Translations under genes and position numbers: made by a program
Assembly: GCF_004331455.1 (NCBI RefSeq)
Contig: NZ_SJJR01000002.1
Span: 124,001-188,000 of the forward strand
From: Micromonospora zingiberis
Lineage (GTDB): Bacteria; Actinomycetota; Actinomycetes; Mycobacteriales; Micromonosporaceae
DNA: 64,000 bases
Reading direction: 5' to 3'
In this document: piece after piece, positions 5,890 through 15,412 of the stretch
Position numbering within the stretch: position 1 is the stretch's first letter
Layout: each line of letters begins with the position of its first letter
The notes under the pieces: generated by a model
The model's input: only the letters and a program-made list of their open reading frames with translations
Told to the model about the DNA's origin: nothing
The model's database searches: none

Positions 5890-8423
5890 GTTCCTGGCGC
5901 CTGCTGCCGGTGCTGGTGCTGCGCCAGGCCGGTTTCCCGTTCGAGATGGTCACCGAGTACGCCGACAGTAGGGCGGTCCTCGATGCCGCCGAGCTGACCG
6001 AAGCCGAGTCGATCGCCCGGGCGGCTGCCGAGGAACTCAAACGGTCGTTCCGCGCGGCGGCGCTGCCAGACCGTGTGGTCGTCGCGTCCTGGCTCGGCTT
6101 CCTGCGCCCTCTTGACGAGGTGCGGCTCGCCGACCTGCGCCGACGGTTGCCGGAGCCGGTCGGCCCGGTGCTGCGCCGGTATCAGGATGCCGCCGTCCGG
6201 CTCGACCACGGTTGGCGGTCCTGGCAGCGGTGTCACGACGAGCGCCTCGCCGAGGCCGCGACCAGGTTGACGACGACCTTCCGCACTGACGCCCTGCTGC
6301 GCGACGCCATGTTGCTCTCGAACGACGCGCAGTTCCCGCACTTCACGGCCTGGCTGGACGCCCCCGGTGACCCGATGTCCCGTCGGGGCCGCAAGATGAC
6401 CGACCTGCTCATCCGTTACCTGCAAAGGTTCGGCACCAAGAACGAGACCCACTCGCACTTCGGTCCGCTGACCGTGGGCCGTGCGGCACGGGACGTGTCG
6501 GGGGTCGCCTGGGCCGCCGCGAAGCCCGAGCGACGGACGTTCTTCTCGCACTGGGCGGCGGAACGGGTGGCGGCGAACCTGTCGGTACGGCCCGAGCAGC
6601 GGGACCGGGTCACGGTGCGACGCCGTCCCCTGGCGTTCTTACGCGACGGCGCCGTGCACCTCTACGCGTTCACCAGCGAAGCGGGGTTGTCGGCCGACTG
6701 GCATTTCCGTCAGGTCGCCGAGCGGCCACTGAGCGGGGCGGAGCGACTGCTGTTCGAGTTGGCCGACGCGGAAACGACAGTTGGCCAGCTGCGTGCGGAG
6801 TTCGACCGGCGGGGCGTCGCTGGATTCGACGCCGCCCTGGAGTCACTGACCGTCGAGGACATCCTCGTCGCCCGGTTCGAGGTGCCGATCGGGGTACCGG
6901 AGCCGCTCGCGGCGCTGCGCGAGTCGATCACCGAGGACGTCGAGGCCGAGGCGGCGCTCGCCGCCCTGGACGAGGCGACCAGGGCGATGGCCGACACCAC
7001 GCCAGCGGACCGTCCGGCCGCGCTGGCCCGGGTCAAGGAACTTTTCGGCACGGTGACCGGGGAGGCGGCGAACCGGGGCAGTGGTCGGCACTACGCCGAC
7101 CGGTCGGTGCTGTTCGAGGAGTGCCACGGCGCGGTCAGCGACTTCGTGCTGGGGCGCGAGGCCGTCGACTTCGTCGAGGACGAACTGGCGCCGGTGTACG
7201 AGCTGGCGCTGGCCGGCCCCCGGCTGCGGATGATCCGTGAGACGGCGGTGCTGACGGACTGGCTGACCGAACGCTTCGGACCCGGCGCACAGGTGCCGCT
7301 GGATGAGTTCTACGCGGCCTACTTCGCCGACCGGGACAGCCTGTCACGCCGGTGTGACGTCATCGACGCCGAACTGGACCAGCTCGACCGGGACCTGACC
7401 GAGGTGCTGCTCGGCTCGCCCGACCCCGAGGCGGCTGAGGTCGCCGTACCCAGGGAAAGGCTCGACGCCTTCCTGGCCCGATGCCCATCCGGGCCGCCCG
7501 CGCTGTGCAACCCGGACATCATGCTGGCCGCCGAGGACGCGTCGGCGTTCGCGCGAGGGGAGTTCCTGGCGGTCGTGGGTGACTGCCACGCGACGCGGGA
7601 ACTGCTCACCCACACCAGCTTCGCCGCACTCGTCCGCGAGCGCGCACCGGAGGTGGTGGCGGAGGTGGCGGCGGCGTACCGCGGCCTGGTGGAGCCGGAC
7701 GAACTCGTCTGCGACCTCGCCCGCAGCCACCCGGACAAGACCGCGAACCGGGTCCCGTTGCCGATGCCGGATCTGGAGATCTACGGTCGTTCGTCCCGGC
7801 CACGGGCGGAGGTCATCACCCCGGATCGCCTCTACCTTCAGCTCGGATCCCGGATCGAGCTGCGGGCCGAGGGCGTGCCCGGACGGCTGCGACTGCTCGC
7901 GCCGCCGAGCGGCGGCCCCAGCATCAGACTGGACCCGCTCGCGCCGTTCGCGTTTCCGCGCCGACTCGGCGGCCTTGGCCTGCACGCCGGTCACCTGCCG
8001 CACGTACCACGCATCCGCGCCGGCCGGGTGGTGCTGCAACGCGAGCGGTGGCACATCCCCACCCAGGAGTTCGTCGGCACCGGCCCCGGCGCGGCCCGCC
8101 AGCGTGGCGACGCCGCCGAGTTCTACGCGGCCTGCCGCCTGCGGGAGCGGTACCGGCTGCCCCGGTTCGTGTTCGCCAAGGTGGCGCACGAGCCGAAGCC
8201 GGTGTTCGTGGACCTCGATGCCCCGCTGCTGGTGCGGCAGCTGTTCCGGCTGGCCCGCACGGGAACCGGGGTGATGCAGCTCAGCGAGATGCTGCCCGGC
8301 CCGCGACAGCTCTGGCTTCAACGCGACGGGCGGCGGTTCACCAGCGAGATCAGATGTGCACTGTTCACCGCGGATCGGTCCGGTGTCCGCCGGACGAAAG
8401 AGGAGGTGCGGACACATGGCTAG
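5886..8423 (+). CDS. Small LanB-like protein (PEARL-type, aminoacyl-tRNA-dependent), copy 1
   Basis: An 845-residue protein of the lantibiotic dehydratase N-terminal (glutamylation) family. Family landmarks are the opening PVLVLRQAGFPFEMV, LLSNDAQFPHF, KNETHSHFGP (near residue 185), EECHGAVSDF, CNPDIMLA (near 541), a DCHATRELL segment, RSHPDKTANRVP, and a C-terminal LPRFVFAK..KPVFVDLDAPLLVRQL block. Full-length LanB enzymes have about 1000 residues and a C-terminal elimination domain; here the chain ends after the tRNA-dependent domain. Stand-alone proteins of this size include PEARLs, which add an amino acid from aminoacyl-tRNA to the C-terminus of a scaffold peptide, and split-LanB glutamylation subunits. 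No separate elimination subunit is encoded nearby, which favours the first. Start and stop both overlap neighbours. Confidence 0.85.
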   Translation: MSSWRLLPVLVLRQAGFPFEMVTEYADSRAVLDAAELTEAESIARAAAEELKRSFRAAALPDRVVVASWLGFLRPLDEVRLADLRRRLPEPVGPVLRRYQDAAVRLDHGWRSWQRCHDERLAEAATRLTTTFRTDALLRDAMLLSNDAQFPHFTAWLDAPGDPMSRRGRKMTDLLIRYLQRFGTKNETHSHFGPLTVGRAARDVSGVAWAAAKPERRTFFSHWAAERVAANLSVRPEQRDRVTVRRRPLAFLRDGAVHLYAFTSEAGLSADWHFRQVAERPLSGAERLLFELADAETTVGQLRAEFDRRGVAGFDAALESLTVEDILVARFEVPIGVPEPLAALRESITEDVEAEAALAALDEATRAMADTTPADRPAALARVKELFGTVTGEAANRGSGRHYADRSVLFEECHGAVSDFVLGREAVDFVEDELAPVYELALAGPRLRMIRETAVLTDWLTERFGPGAQVPLDEFYAAYFADRDSLSRRCDVIDAELDQLDRDLTEVLLGSPDPEAAEVAVPRERLDAFLARCPSGPPALCNPDIMLAAEDASAFARGEFLAVVGDCHATRELLTHTSFAALVRERAPEVVAEVAAAYRGLVEPDELVCDLARSHPDKTANRVPLPMPDLEIYGRSSRPRAEVITPDRLYLQLGSRIELRAEGVPGRLRLLAPPSGGPSIRLDPLAPFAFPRRLGGLGLHAGHLPHVPRIRAGRVVLQRERWHIPTQEFVGTGPGAARQRGDAAEFYAACRLRERYRLPRFVFAKVAHEPKPVFVDLDAPLLVRQLFRLARTGTGVMQLSEMLPGPRQLWLQRDGRRFTSEIRCALFTADRSGVRRTKEEVRTHG

Positions 8424-9864
8424 CAACGACGAGGCCGACTACCGGATCGCCGACCTGGGTCTGGCGCGAGCCGGCCGGGTGGAGATCCGGTGGGCCGAGC
8501 ACGAGATGCCCGGGTTGATGGCGCTGCGCCGCAGGTACGCGCCGTCCCGGCCACTTGCGGGCAAGAGGATCAGCGGATTCCTGGCCCTGACCGTCCAGAC
8601 GGCCGTCATCATCGAGACGCTGATCGACCTCGGTGCCGACGTGCGTTGGTCGGGCTGCAACGTGCTGGGCACCCAGGACCACGCGGCGGCAGCGGTGGTG
8701 GTCGGCCGGGACGGGACACCGGAGCGGCCCACCGGGCCGGCGGTCTTCGCCTGGCGTGGGCAGAACGTCGACGAGTACTGGTGGTGTGCGGAGCAGTCGC
8801 TGCGGTGGCCCGACGGCGGCGGTCCCGACTCGGTCATCGACGACGGCGGCGACTTCGGCATGGCGGTGCACACCGGGTTGGCCGCCGAGGCGGACGGCTT
8901 CGTGCCCGACCCGGCCACCGCGCGTACCGGGGACGAGGCCGCCATGCTGCGCATGCTCGCCGCCACCCTGGCCGAACGACCGAAGCAGTGGACCACCATG
9001 GTTGCCGGCCTCCGGGGCGTGACCGAGGAAACCACCTGCGGGATGGTCCGACTCAACCGCCTGCACGAGCGCAAAGAGCTGCTCTACCCGGTGATCAACA
9101 TCAACGACGCGGTGACCAAGTCGAAGTACGACAACCACTTCGGTTGCCGGCACTCGCTCATCGACGGGATCAACCGGGCCACCGACGTCCTCATCGGCGG
9201 CAAGGTCGCCGTGGTGGTCGGCTACGGCAACGTCGGCAAGGGATGCGCCCAGGCGTTCCGTGGGCAGGGGGCGCGGGTGGTGGTCGTCGAGATCGACCCG
9301 ATCTGCGCGTTGCAGGCCGCCATGGACGGCTACCAGGTGACCACGCTCAACGAGATCGTCCCGGTGGGGGACTTCTTCGTCACCGCCACCGGCGCCTGTC
9401 GGGTCATCCGCCCCGAACACATGGCGCGGATGAAGCATCTCGCGATCGTGGGCAACATCGGCCACTTCGACATCGAGGTCGACGTCGCCGGCCTGGCGGC
9501 ATACCCGGGCATCCAGCGTGCGCAGGTGAAGCCGCAGGTGGACGAGTGGGTCTTCCCGGATGGTCACTCGGTGATCGTTCTCGGCGACGGCCGGGTCATC
9601 AACTTCGCCAACGCGACCGGCCATCCGTCGTACGTGATGTCGGCTTCCTTCACCAACCAGGTGATGGGGCAGTTGGAGCTGTACGAGCGTACGCCGGGCC
9701 TCGAAATCGGCATCCACCTGCTTTCCCGGCGGATGGACGAGGAGGTGGCGCGGCTGCATCTCGACTCGCTCGGGGTGCGGCTGGACGTCCTCACCGAGGA
9801 GCAGGCCGAGTACCTCAACGTTCCGGTGCAGGGACCCTTCAAGTCCGACACCTACCGGTACTGA
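8416..9864 (+). CDS. Divergent S-adenosylhomocysteine hydrolase-like protein
   Basis: A 482-residue homologue of adenosylhomocysteinase, complete from WAEHEMPGLMALRR to the C-terminal GPFKSDTYRY. The NAD-binding site (GYGNVGKG), the TKSKYDN lysine/aspartate pair, EETT, NIGHFD and GHPS histidines are present. However, the SLHMT motif of ordinary enzymes reads FLALT here, replacing the active-site histidine with Ala57. The usual EGRL(V/L)NLG segment reads DGRVINFAN. The ordinary enzyme splits S-adenosylhomocysteine through a 3'-keto intermediate. The NAD chemistry may persist here with a different substrate or outcome, or the protein may simply recycle SAH from methylation. The ATG at 8416 follows GAGGAGG and overlaps the first LanB end by 8 bases. 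Confidence 0.88.
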   Translation: MASNDEADYRIADLGLARAGRVEIRWAEHEMPGLMALRRRYAPSRPLAGKRISGFLALTVQTAVIIETLIDLGADVRWSGCNVLGTQDHAAAAVVVGRDGTPERPTGPAVFAWRGQNVDEYWWCAEQSLRWPDGGGPDSVIDDGGDFGMAVHTGLAAEADGFVPDPATARTGDEAAMLRMLAATLAERPKQWTTMVAGLRGVTEETTCGMVRLNRLHERKELLYPVININDAVTKSKYDNHFGCRHSLIDGINRATDVLIGGKVAVVVGYGNVGKGCAQAFRGQGARVVVVEIDPICALQAAMDGYQVTTLNEIVPVGDFFVTATGACRVIRPEHMARMKHLAIVGNIGHFDIEVDVAGLAAYPGIQRAQVKPQVDEWVFPDGHSVIVLGDGRVINFANATGHPSYVMSASFTNQVMGQLELYERTPGLEIGIHLLSRRMDEEVARLHLDSLGVRLDVLTEEQAEYLNVPVQGPFKSDTYRY

Positions 9865-9868
9865 CCCG

Positions 9869-12379
9869 ATGACGCCGAGGCAGGACGCCGCGTCGTGGAC
9901 GGCTTTGCCGGTCGTGATGGTGCGCCAGGCGGGTTTCCCGGTCGACCTGCTGGAACCGCTCGCCGACAGCACGGTGACCAGCAGGATGGTCCGCCTGCGT
10001 ACGGCTGAGGCCACGGCCCGGCGCGCCGCCGGTGAGCTGCGGGACCAACTGCGTGCCGCCGGTGGCCCGGTGTCGGCGACCGTGGCCGCCCGGATCGGCA
10101 TGTTGGCACCGGTGCCGGACTCGGTTGCGGGCTCGCGCCGCTACCGGGAGGCGGTGGCCCAGCTCCAGGGCGAGTGGCGGGAGTTCGCGGAGCTGCACCG
10201 CGCCTGGCTGGCGCAGGGCCGTCGCAGCGTCGTGGACGCCTTCCGCGCCGATCCGGCGCTGCGTGAGGTGCTGTTGCTGTCCAACGATGCCCACTACCCA
10301 CGGTTCGCCCGTTGGCTGGCCGAGCCGGACGTCGACCCGACCTCGCGGACCTACCGGCGGATGGCGGATCTGCTCTGTCGTTACCTGCAACGGGTCACCG
10401 CCAAGAACGACACGACCGCCCACTTCGGCCCGATCTCGGTCGCGTTGCTGGGTACCGAGCCCGGCCTGCACTGGTCCGACCGTAAGGCCGGCCGCCGGGT
10501 GGACTTCTTCACCCACTGGGCGGCCGAGGCACTGGGACGCCGTTTCGCCAGCCAGGCACCGCTGCGTGACCAGGTGCGGCCGCGACGTTCGCCGTTGGCC
10601 TTACTGGACGGCCGTCGACTACGGCAGTACGCCCCGACGACCAGCAGCGGCCTGATCTCCGACTGGCGGTTCGACCAGACCGACGACGTCGTTCTCGACC
10701 CGGAGCAGACCTGGTTGCTCGGGCGTTGCGACGGTGAGCGGACACTCGCGGAACTGCGGGCCGAGTGGCCCGGCGGCGACCTCGACGGCGTCCTCGCCGA
10801 CCTGGCCGCGCGCGGCCATCTGGTGGCCCACTTCGAGATCCCGGTCGGCGAGCCGGATCCGCTGGCCGCGCTCCGCGCGGCATTGCCGTCGCCGGCCACG
10901 TCTCCGGCGGCCTCCTCGGCGCACGGACTGCTCGACACCTTCGGCAAGCTGCTAGCCGAGTTCGGGGCGGCGGAGTACGGGCGGCGGGCGCCGGTGCTGG
11001 AGCAGATGAAGCTCGCGTTCACCGAGGCGACCGGGGCACCGGCCCACCGGGGCGAGGGGCGCATCTACGCGGACCGGTCACTGGTGTACGAGGAATGCCA
11101 CAGCCGGGCCGCGGACTTCACCTTCGGCCCCGATCTGGCCCGCCTCCTCACCGAGGACCTCGTCCCGGCGTACCAGATCGCGTTGGCGGGCTCCCGGGCG
11201 CGGATGCTGGCCGAGCGGGCCCTGCTCGCGGAGTGGGTCAGCGGTCGGTTCGGCGCCGGCCGCGACGTCGCACTGCCCGACTTCTACGCCGCACACGTCG
11301 AGGATCGGGCGCTGCTGGCCGAGCGGAGCCGCCCGGTCGACGAGCAGGTCGCGCAGCTTGAGCGGCACCTCGTCGGCACCCTGCTCGCCGACGCGGATCT
11401 TGACGCCCGCGCGGTGGAGGTGCCGGCGGAGCGGCTCGCCGCCCTCGTCGCGGGCCTGCCGACCGTCCCGTCGGCGGTCTGCAATCCGGACATCATGCTG
11501 GCGGCCAGTTCCGCCGACGCCGTCGCCGACGGCGACTACCAGGTCGTGGTGGGCGAATGCCACGCCGTCCGCGAACTGCTGGCGCACAGCAGCCTCAGCC
11601 CGCTGCTGGCCGAACGGGCACCGGAGCTTGCCGACCTTGTCCACGCGGCGTACGGGGGCCTGCTCGACTCCGACGAAGTGCTCTGTGACCTGGTCCGGTC
11701 GCATCCGAACAAGACCGCCGTCCAGCTCCGCTTCCCGTGCCCGGACATCGAGATCACCGGGCGCTCGGCGAAGCCACGCAGCCAGGTGATCCAGCCGGAC
11801 CAGCTGTACCTCAGGGCGGCCGACGGGCAGATCGACCTGTACGCCCGGGGCGTGCCCCACCGGCTACGGCTGCTCACCACCCCCGCCGGGGGTCGCTCGA
11901 TCCGGCGGGACCCACTGACCCCGTTCTCCTTTCCTCGACACTTCGGCGGGATCGGGATCCCGAGTGCGCTGCCGCACGTGCCGCGCATCACCTCGGGGCG
12001 GCTGGTCCTACGCCGGGAAAGTTGGCGCGTACCGGCGGATCAGCTGTGGCGGCCGACCGCCGTTGCCGGCATCTCCGGCGACCCGGCTGAGTTCCGTGCC
12101 GTGCAGGACCTGCGCGAGCGGCTGGGGCTGCCACGGCACGTCTTCGCGCGACTGCCCGGCGAGCCCAAGCCGATCTACCTGGACCTCGACTCGGCGATGT
12201 TGGTGCGCCAGGTCTGCCGAATCGCCCGGCAGACCGACGGAGTGGTCGAGCTCAGCGAGATGTTGCCGGGCCCGAGCCAGCTCTGGCTGCACCTGGATGG
12301 ACAGCGGTACACGACCGAGCTGCGGTACGCCGTCTTCTCCGGTTCGCTCCGCACTACAGAAAACGGGGACCGTTCATGA
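9869..12379 (+). CDS. Small LanB-like protein (PEARL-type, aminoacyl-tRNA-dependent), copy 2
   Basis: An 836-residue paralogue of the protein at 5886-8423, colinear along its whole length. Shared landmarks are PVVMVRQAGFPVDLL, LLSNDAHYPRF, AKNDTTAHFGP (near residue 179), EECHSRAADF, CNPDIMLA, GECHAVRELL, RSHPNKTAVQL, LPRHVFAR..KPIYLDLDSAMLVRQV and VELSEMLPGPSQLWL. It also ends without the elimination domain of full-length LanB enzymes. The two copies flank the SAH-hydrolase-like gene, as if an ancestral gene was duplicated and both copies kept, possibly for two successive aminoacylations or two different tRNAs. It starts four bases after the upstream stop and overlaps the radical SAM gene by ATGA. 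Confidence 0.85.
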   Translation: MTPRQDAASWTALPVVMVRQAGFPVDLLEPLADSTVTSRMVRLRTAEATARRAAGELRDQLRAAGGPVSATVAARIGMLAPVPDSVAGSRRYREAVAQLQGEWREFAELHRAWLAQGRRSVVDAFRADPALREVLLLSNDAHYPRFARWLAEPDVDPTSRTYRRMADLLCRYLQRVTAKNDTTAHFGPISVALLGTEPGLHWSDRKAGRRVDFFTHWAAEALGRRFASQAPLRDQVRPRRSPLALLDGRRLRQYAPTTSSGLISDWRFDQTDDVVLDPEQTWLLGRCDGERTLAELRAEWPGGDLDGVLADLAARGHLVAHFEIPVGEPDPLAALRAALPSPATSPAASSAHGLLDTFGKLLAEFGAAEYGRRAPVLEQMKLAFTEATGAPAHRGEGRIYADRSLVYEECHSRAADFTFGPDLARLLTEDLVPAYQIALAGSRARMLAERALLAEWVSGRFGAGRDVALPDFYAAHVEDRALLAERSRPVDEQVAQLERHLVGTLLADADLDARAVEVPAERLAALVAGLPTVPSAVCNPDIMLAASSADAVADGDYQVVVGECHAVRELLAHSSLSPLLAERAPELADLVHAAYGGLLDSDEVLCDLVRSHPNKTAVQLRFPCPDIEITGRSAKPRSQVIQPDQLYLRAADGQIDLYARGVPHRLRLLTTPAGGRSIRRDPLTPFSFPRHFGGIGIPSALPHVPRITSGRLVLRRESWRVPADQLWRPTAVAGISGDPAEFRAVQDLRERLGLPRHVFARLPGEPKPIYLDLDSAMLVRQVCRIARQTDGVVELSEMLPGPSQLWLHLDGQRYTTELRYAVFSGSLRTTENGDRS

Positions 12380-13659
12380 AGATCTGTCTGCTGGTTGCCA
12401 TGCCGGACCGGCCATTGTTGTTCGTGCAGCAGCCCGTGGAGTCGCTCTACACGGCGACGATCCTGCGGCAGCAGGGTCACGACGCCTACCTCGTCGACGC
12501 GCGACTGGGGGAGGACCAGGTCAAGCTCGGTGACCCAGACCTGGTCATCGTCATCACCCAGACGTACGACCTGACACAGTGCAACTCGATCTCGCTGGAA
12601 AAGTCCCGGGAACTCGTGGCCATGGTGCGGCAGCGGCATCCGGGGGTGCCCATCGTGGCGGCTGGTGTGCACGCCAGCATGGAACCGGAGATGACCCGCC
12701 GCGATCTTGACGTCGATGCGTCGCTCCCCGGCGAGTTGGAGTCGGCCGTACCGGCGTTCGTCGCGCGGGTGACCGCCGACCCCTTGGCGCTGCACGGCCC
12801 GTTTGACGACATACCGCAGCAGGTCGACCCGCAGACCCTGCCGGTGCCCGACTACGACCTGGTCGACGTGCATCGCTACTGGGGTGAGGTGGTCGACCCG
12901 TCCGGTGCCATCCGTAACGGGACCACCGGGCTGATCTTCGCCAATCGCGGGTGCCCGTACACGTGCAGCTACTGCTTCGTCTGGTTCGGCGCGAAGATCC
13001 GTCGGCGTGATCCCGAACAGGTCGTGGCGGAGATGCGGGCCCAGCGGGAACGGGGCGTACGACACTTCTTCTTCCTGGACTACACGTTCACCATCGTCCC
13101 CACCTGGGTACGGGAGCTGTGCGCCCTGATCCGCGCGGAGAAGCTGGACGTCTCCTGGATCTGCCAGACCCGGGTGGAGCGGGTGAATCCGGAACTGCTG
13201 GCGGACATGCGCTCGGCCGGATGCACCGGCATCTTCTACGGGGTCGAGTCGCCCTGGATCGCTGACCTGGACATGGACAAGCCGACCGGACGGGAGGCCA
13301 TCGAGGAAGCGGTGCGGCAGACCAACGACGCCGGCATCCAGCCGCTGGTCTTCATCCTCTTCGGCACCGAGAACGGCGATCCGGCGAAGGCGCGGGAACT
13401 GCACGACTTCCTCCGTGACCTGCCGGCCACGTTCCATCCGAGCGTGCTGCTGCCACGGCCGTTCACCTCGCTGTGGAACAAGCACACCGAAGGGATGGCG
13501 CGACCGACCAGTTGGACCGAGTACGCGCAGGTGGCGTCCGAGCTTCAGCGGGAGATCCTCGGCCGGTCAGAGGTGGGCGCGGTGCACAAGGAAATCCTCC
13601 TACTGCCCAACTACGTCGAGAACCGGCTCCGGGTGGAGGAACCCGTTGAACAACGGTGA
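12376..13659 (+). CDS. B12-binding-type radical SAM enzyme
   Basis: A 427-residue protein with an N-terminal cobalamin-binding-like Rossmann domain (about residues 1-135, MKICLLVAMP through PDLVIVITQTY and GVHASMEPE). The radical SAM core follows, with its iron-sulfur motif NRGCPYTCSYC (Cys193, Cys197, Cys200). Members of this architecture methylate unactivated carbons or catalyse rearrangements and ring formation, and occur often in RiPP and other natural-product pathways. The visible B12 domain lacks a DxHxxG motif, which is common in this class. The ATG at 12376 overlaps the second LanB stop. It is the obvious candidate to modify the amino acid or peptide made by the LanB pair. Confidence 0.87.
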   Translation: MKICLLVAMPDRPLLFVQQPVESLYTATILRQQGHDAYLVDARLGEDQVKLGDPDLVIVITQTYDLTQCNSISLEKSRELVAMVRQRHPGVPIVAAGVHASMEPEMTRRDLDVDASLPGELESAVPAFVARVTADPLALHGPFDDIPQQVDPQTLPVPDYDLVDVHRYWGEVVDPSGAIRNGTTGLIFANRGCPYTCSYCFVWFGAKIRRRDPEQVVAEMRAQRERGVRHFFFLDYTFTIVPTWVRELCALIRAEKLDVSWICQTRVERVNPELLADMRSAGCTGIFYGVESPWIADLDMDKPTGREAIEEAVRQTNDAGIQPLVFILFGTENGDPAKARELHDFLRDLPATFHPSVLLPRPFTSLWNKHTEGMARPTSWTEYAQVASELQREILGRSEVGAVHKEILLLPNYVENRLRVEEPVEQR

Positions 13660-15412
13660 CGGGGCCGACCGGGTGACAGTGGGGCGACAGGCGTTGGCCC
13701 GGTTCTGCCGGGAGCGGCGCCTGGCCCTCGGTCTCCTGACGGCATCGTTGGGCATGGCGCTGGTGTCGGCCGCGTTCCCGGTGGCCGTCGCCTACGGCGT
13801 CGACGCGGCGACGCGGTCGGACCGGCGTGCCGTCTGGACGCTCGCGGTCACCGCCGTCGCGATCGGCGTCGTCGTCTGGGCGCTCAACTGGATTCGCGTC
13901 CACCTGGCCCGGCGGCTGATCGCCCGTACCGTGCTCGAACTCCGGCTCGACCTGCTGCGGTGCGCGCTGCGCGGCGGCCTCGACCTGCACGACCGCTACC
14001 CACGCAGCACCTTGCTGAGCCGGGCCACGCACGAACTGGACGAGTTCGGCGAGAGCGTCTTCCGGCTGCTGGAACTGGCGCAGCAGGTGATCGTGGTCGC
14101 GTTGCTGCTGCCGCTGATGCTGGTGCTGGACTGGCGGCTGACCATCCTCACCCTGCTCTGTGGTGCACTGATAATCCTGGTGGGCAGGGTGTTCCGGCGC
14201 TACACGGCTGCGTCGGCGGCGCGGGCGGCAGCCGACGCGGGTGCGGTGTCCTCCCTGGTGCAGGAGTTGACGGCCGGTCTGCGGGTGATCCAGTCGTACC
14301 GGGCCCAGGATCTGCTGGACGAGGCGGTCGGTCGGGCGAACCGTGCCGCCGCCGCGTCCTGGCACTCCGCCATGACCCGGGCCGCGCTGCTCATGCCGAT
14401 CATGGCGGTGCTGGTCGGACTGGCCATGGCCGGCGTGGTGTGGGGAGGAGGGCTGCTGGTGGGCGCCGCGGTGATCGGTGTCTCCGCCTGGTACCTCTTC
14501 GTCGTCGCCGCGGACCGGATCTCCTGGACGCTCTCCTCGGCGGGGGCGCTTGAGGCCCAGGTTCAGCAGGCGGCGGCGAATGCCGCCCGGGTCTTCGAGA
14601 TCCTCGACCGGGACGAGCGGCCGGGCACCCTGCCCGGCGAGGAACACTCGCCACGGCGGCCGGCGGCCCGAGCCGTGGAACTCAGCCTTGACCAGGTGCG
14701 CCTGCGTTACCACAACGGGACCGAGGCGCTGCGCGGCGTGTCGTTGCGGGTGCCGGCCGGTTCCCGGATCGGGCTGGTGGGGCGGTCCGGCACCGGCAAG
14801 TCGAGCCTGATCAAGGCGGTTGCCGGGCTTCACCCGCTGGCCGGCGGCGCGGTGCTGCTGGACGGAATGCCCCTGCCGCGCTGGCCCGAGCCGGAACTGC
14901 GCCGCGTGGTGGCCTACCTGCCGCAGCGTCCGCAGCTCTTCTCGGGCACCCTGGCGGACAATCTGCGCCTGACCCGCCCGACCGCCACCGACGACGATCT
15001 GCTCCAGCTGATCCACCGGGCGGGGCTGGCCGACTGGTTGGCGACGCTGCCGGGTGGCCTGCGCGCCGACGTGGGGCCGGGTGGCGCGGGACTCTCGGCC
15101 GGGCAGCGGCAGATCGTCGGGATCCTGCGGGCGCTGGTCAAGGAGCCGGGTCTGGTGCTGCTCGACGAGCCCGCCGCGCACCTGGACAGCTCGACCGAGA
15201 AACACCTGCGCGAGGCGATGTGGTCGCTGCTCGATCAGGCCACCTGCCTGGTCATCGCGCACCGGCTCGACACGGTTCGGGAACTGGACCTGCTGGTCCT
15301 GCTCGACGCGGGACGGATCGTCGAGCAGGGGACCCACGACGAACTACTGAACGCCGACGGGACGTACGCGGCGCTGCACGCGGATCACCTGGTGGGGGCG
15401 ATCCGTGCCTGA
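13646..15412 (+). CDS. ABC exporter half-transporter, catalytic partner
   Basis: A 588-residue membrane-ATPase fusion. The N-terminal half holds about six transmembrane helices (LGLLTASLGMALVSAAFPV onward). The nucleotide-binding domain has Walker A GRSGTGKSS (near residue 380), Walker B LVLLDEP with the catalytic glutamate, and the H-loop IAHRLDT. The signature is LSAGQ instead of LSGGQ. I place the start at TTG 13646, five bases after GGAGGA and overlapping the radical SAM gene by 14 bases; GTG 13673 is the alternative. With the next gene it should form a heterodimeric exporter for the pathway product or for self-protection. Confidence 0.88.
   Translation: MNNGDGADRVTVGRQALARFCRERRLALGLLTASLGMALVSAAFPVAVAYGVDAATRSDRRAVWTLAVTAVAIGVVVWALNWIRVHLARRLIARTVLELRLDLLRCALRGGLDLHDRYPRSTLLSRATHELDEFGESVFRLLELAQQVIVVALLLPLMLVLDWRLTILTLLCGALIILVGRVFRRYTAASAARAAADAGAVSSLVQELTAGLRVIQSYRAQDLLDEAVGRANRAAAASWHSAMTRAALLMPIMAVLVGLAMAGVVWGGGLLVGAAVIGVSAWYLFVVAADRISWTLSSAGALEAQVQQAAANAARVFEILDRDERPGTLPGEEHSPRRPAARAVELSLDQVRLRYHNGTEALRGVSLRVPAGSRIGLVGRSGTGKSSLIKAVAGLHPLAGGAVLLDGMPLPRWPEPELRRVVAYLPQRPQLFSGTLADNLRLTRPTATDDDLLQLIHRAGLADWLATLPGGLRADVGPGGAGLSAGQRQIVGILRALVKEPGLVLLDEPAAHLDSSTEKHLREAMWSLLDQATCLVIAHRLDTVRELDLLVLLDAGRIVEQGTHDELLNADGTYAALHADHLVGAIRA

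Noticed and set aside
5448..12292. Long antisense frames opposite the LanB, SAHH-like and radical SAM genes
   Set aside because: They are mirror frames of well-supported genes, rich in His/Arg/Gln/Gly, with no domain content.
5886..12379. Reading the locus as an ordinary class I lanthipeptide cluster
   Set aside because: There is no LanC cyclase, no elimination domain and no Ser/Thr/Cys-rich precursor.
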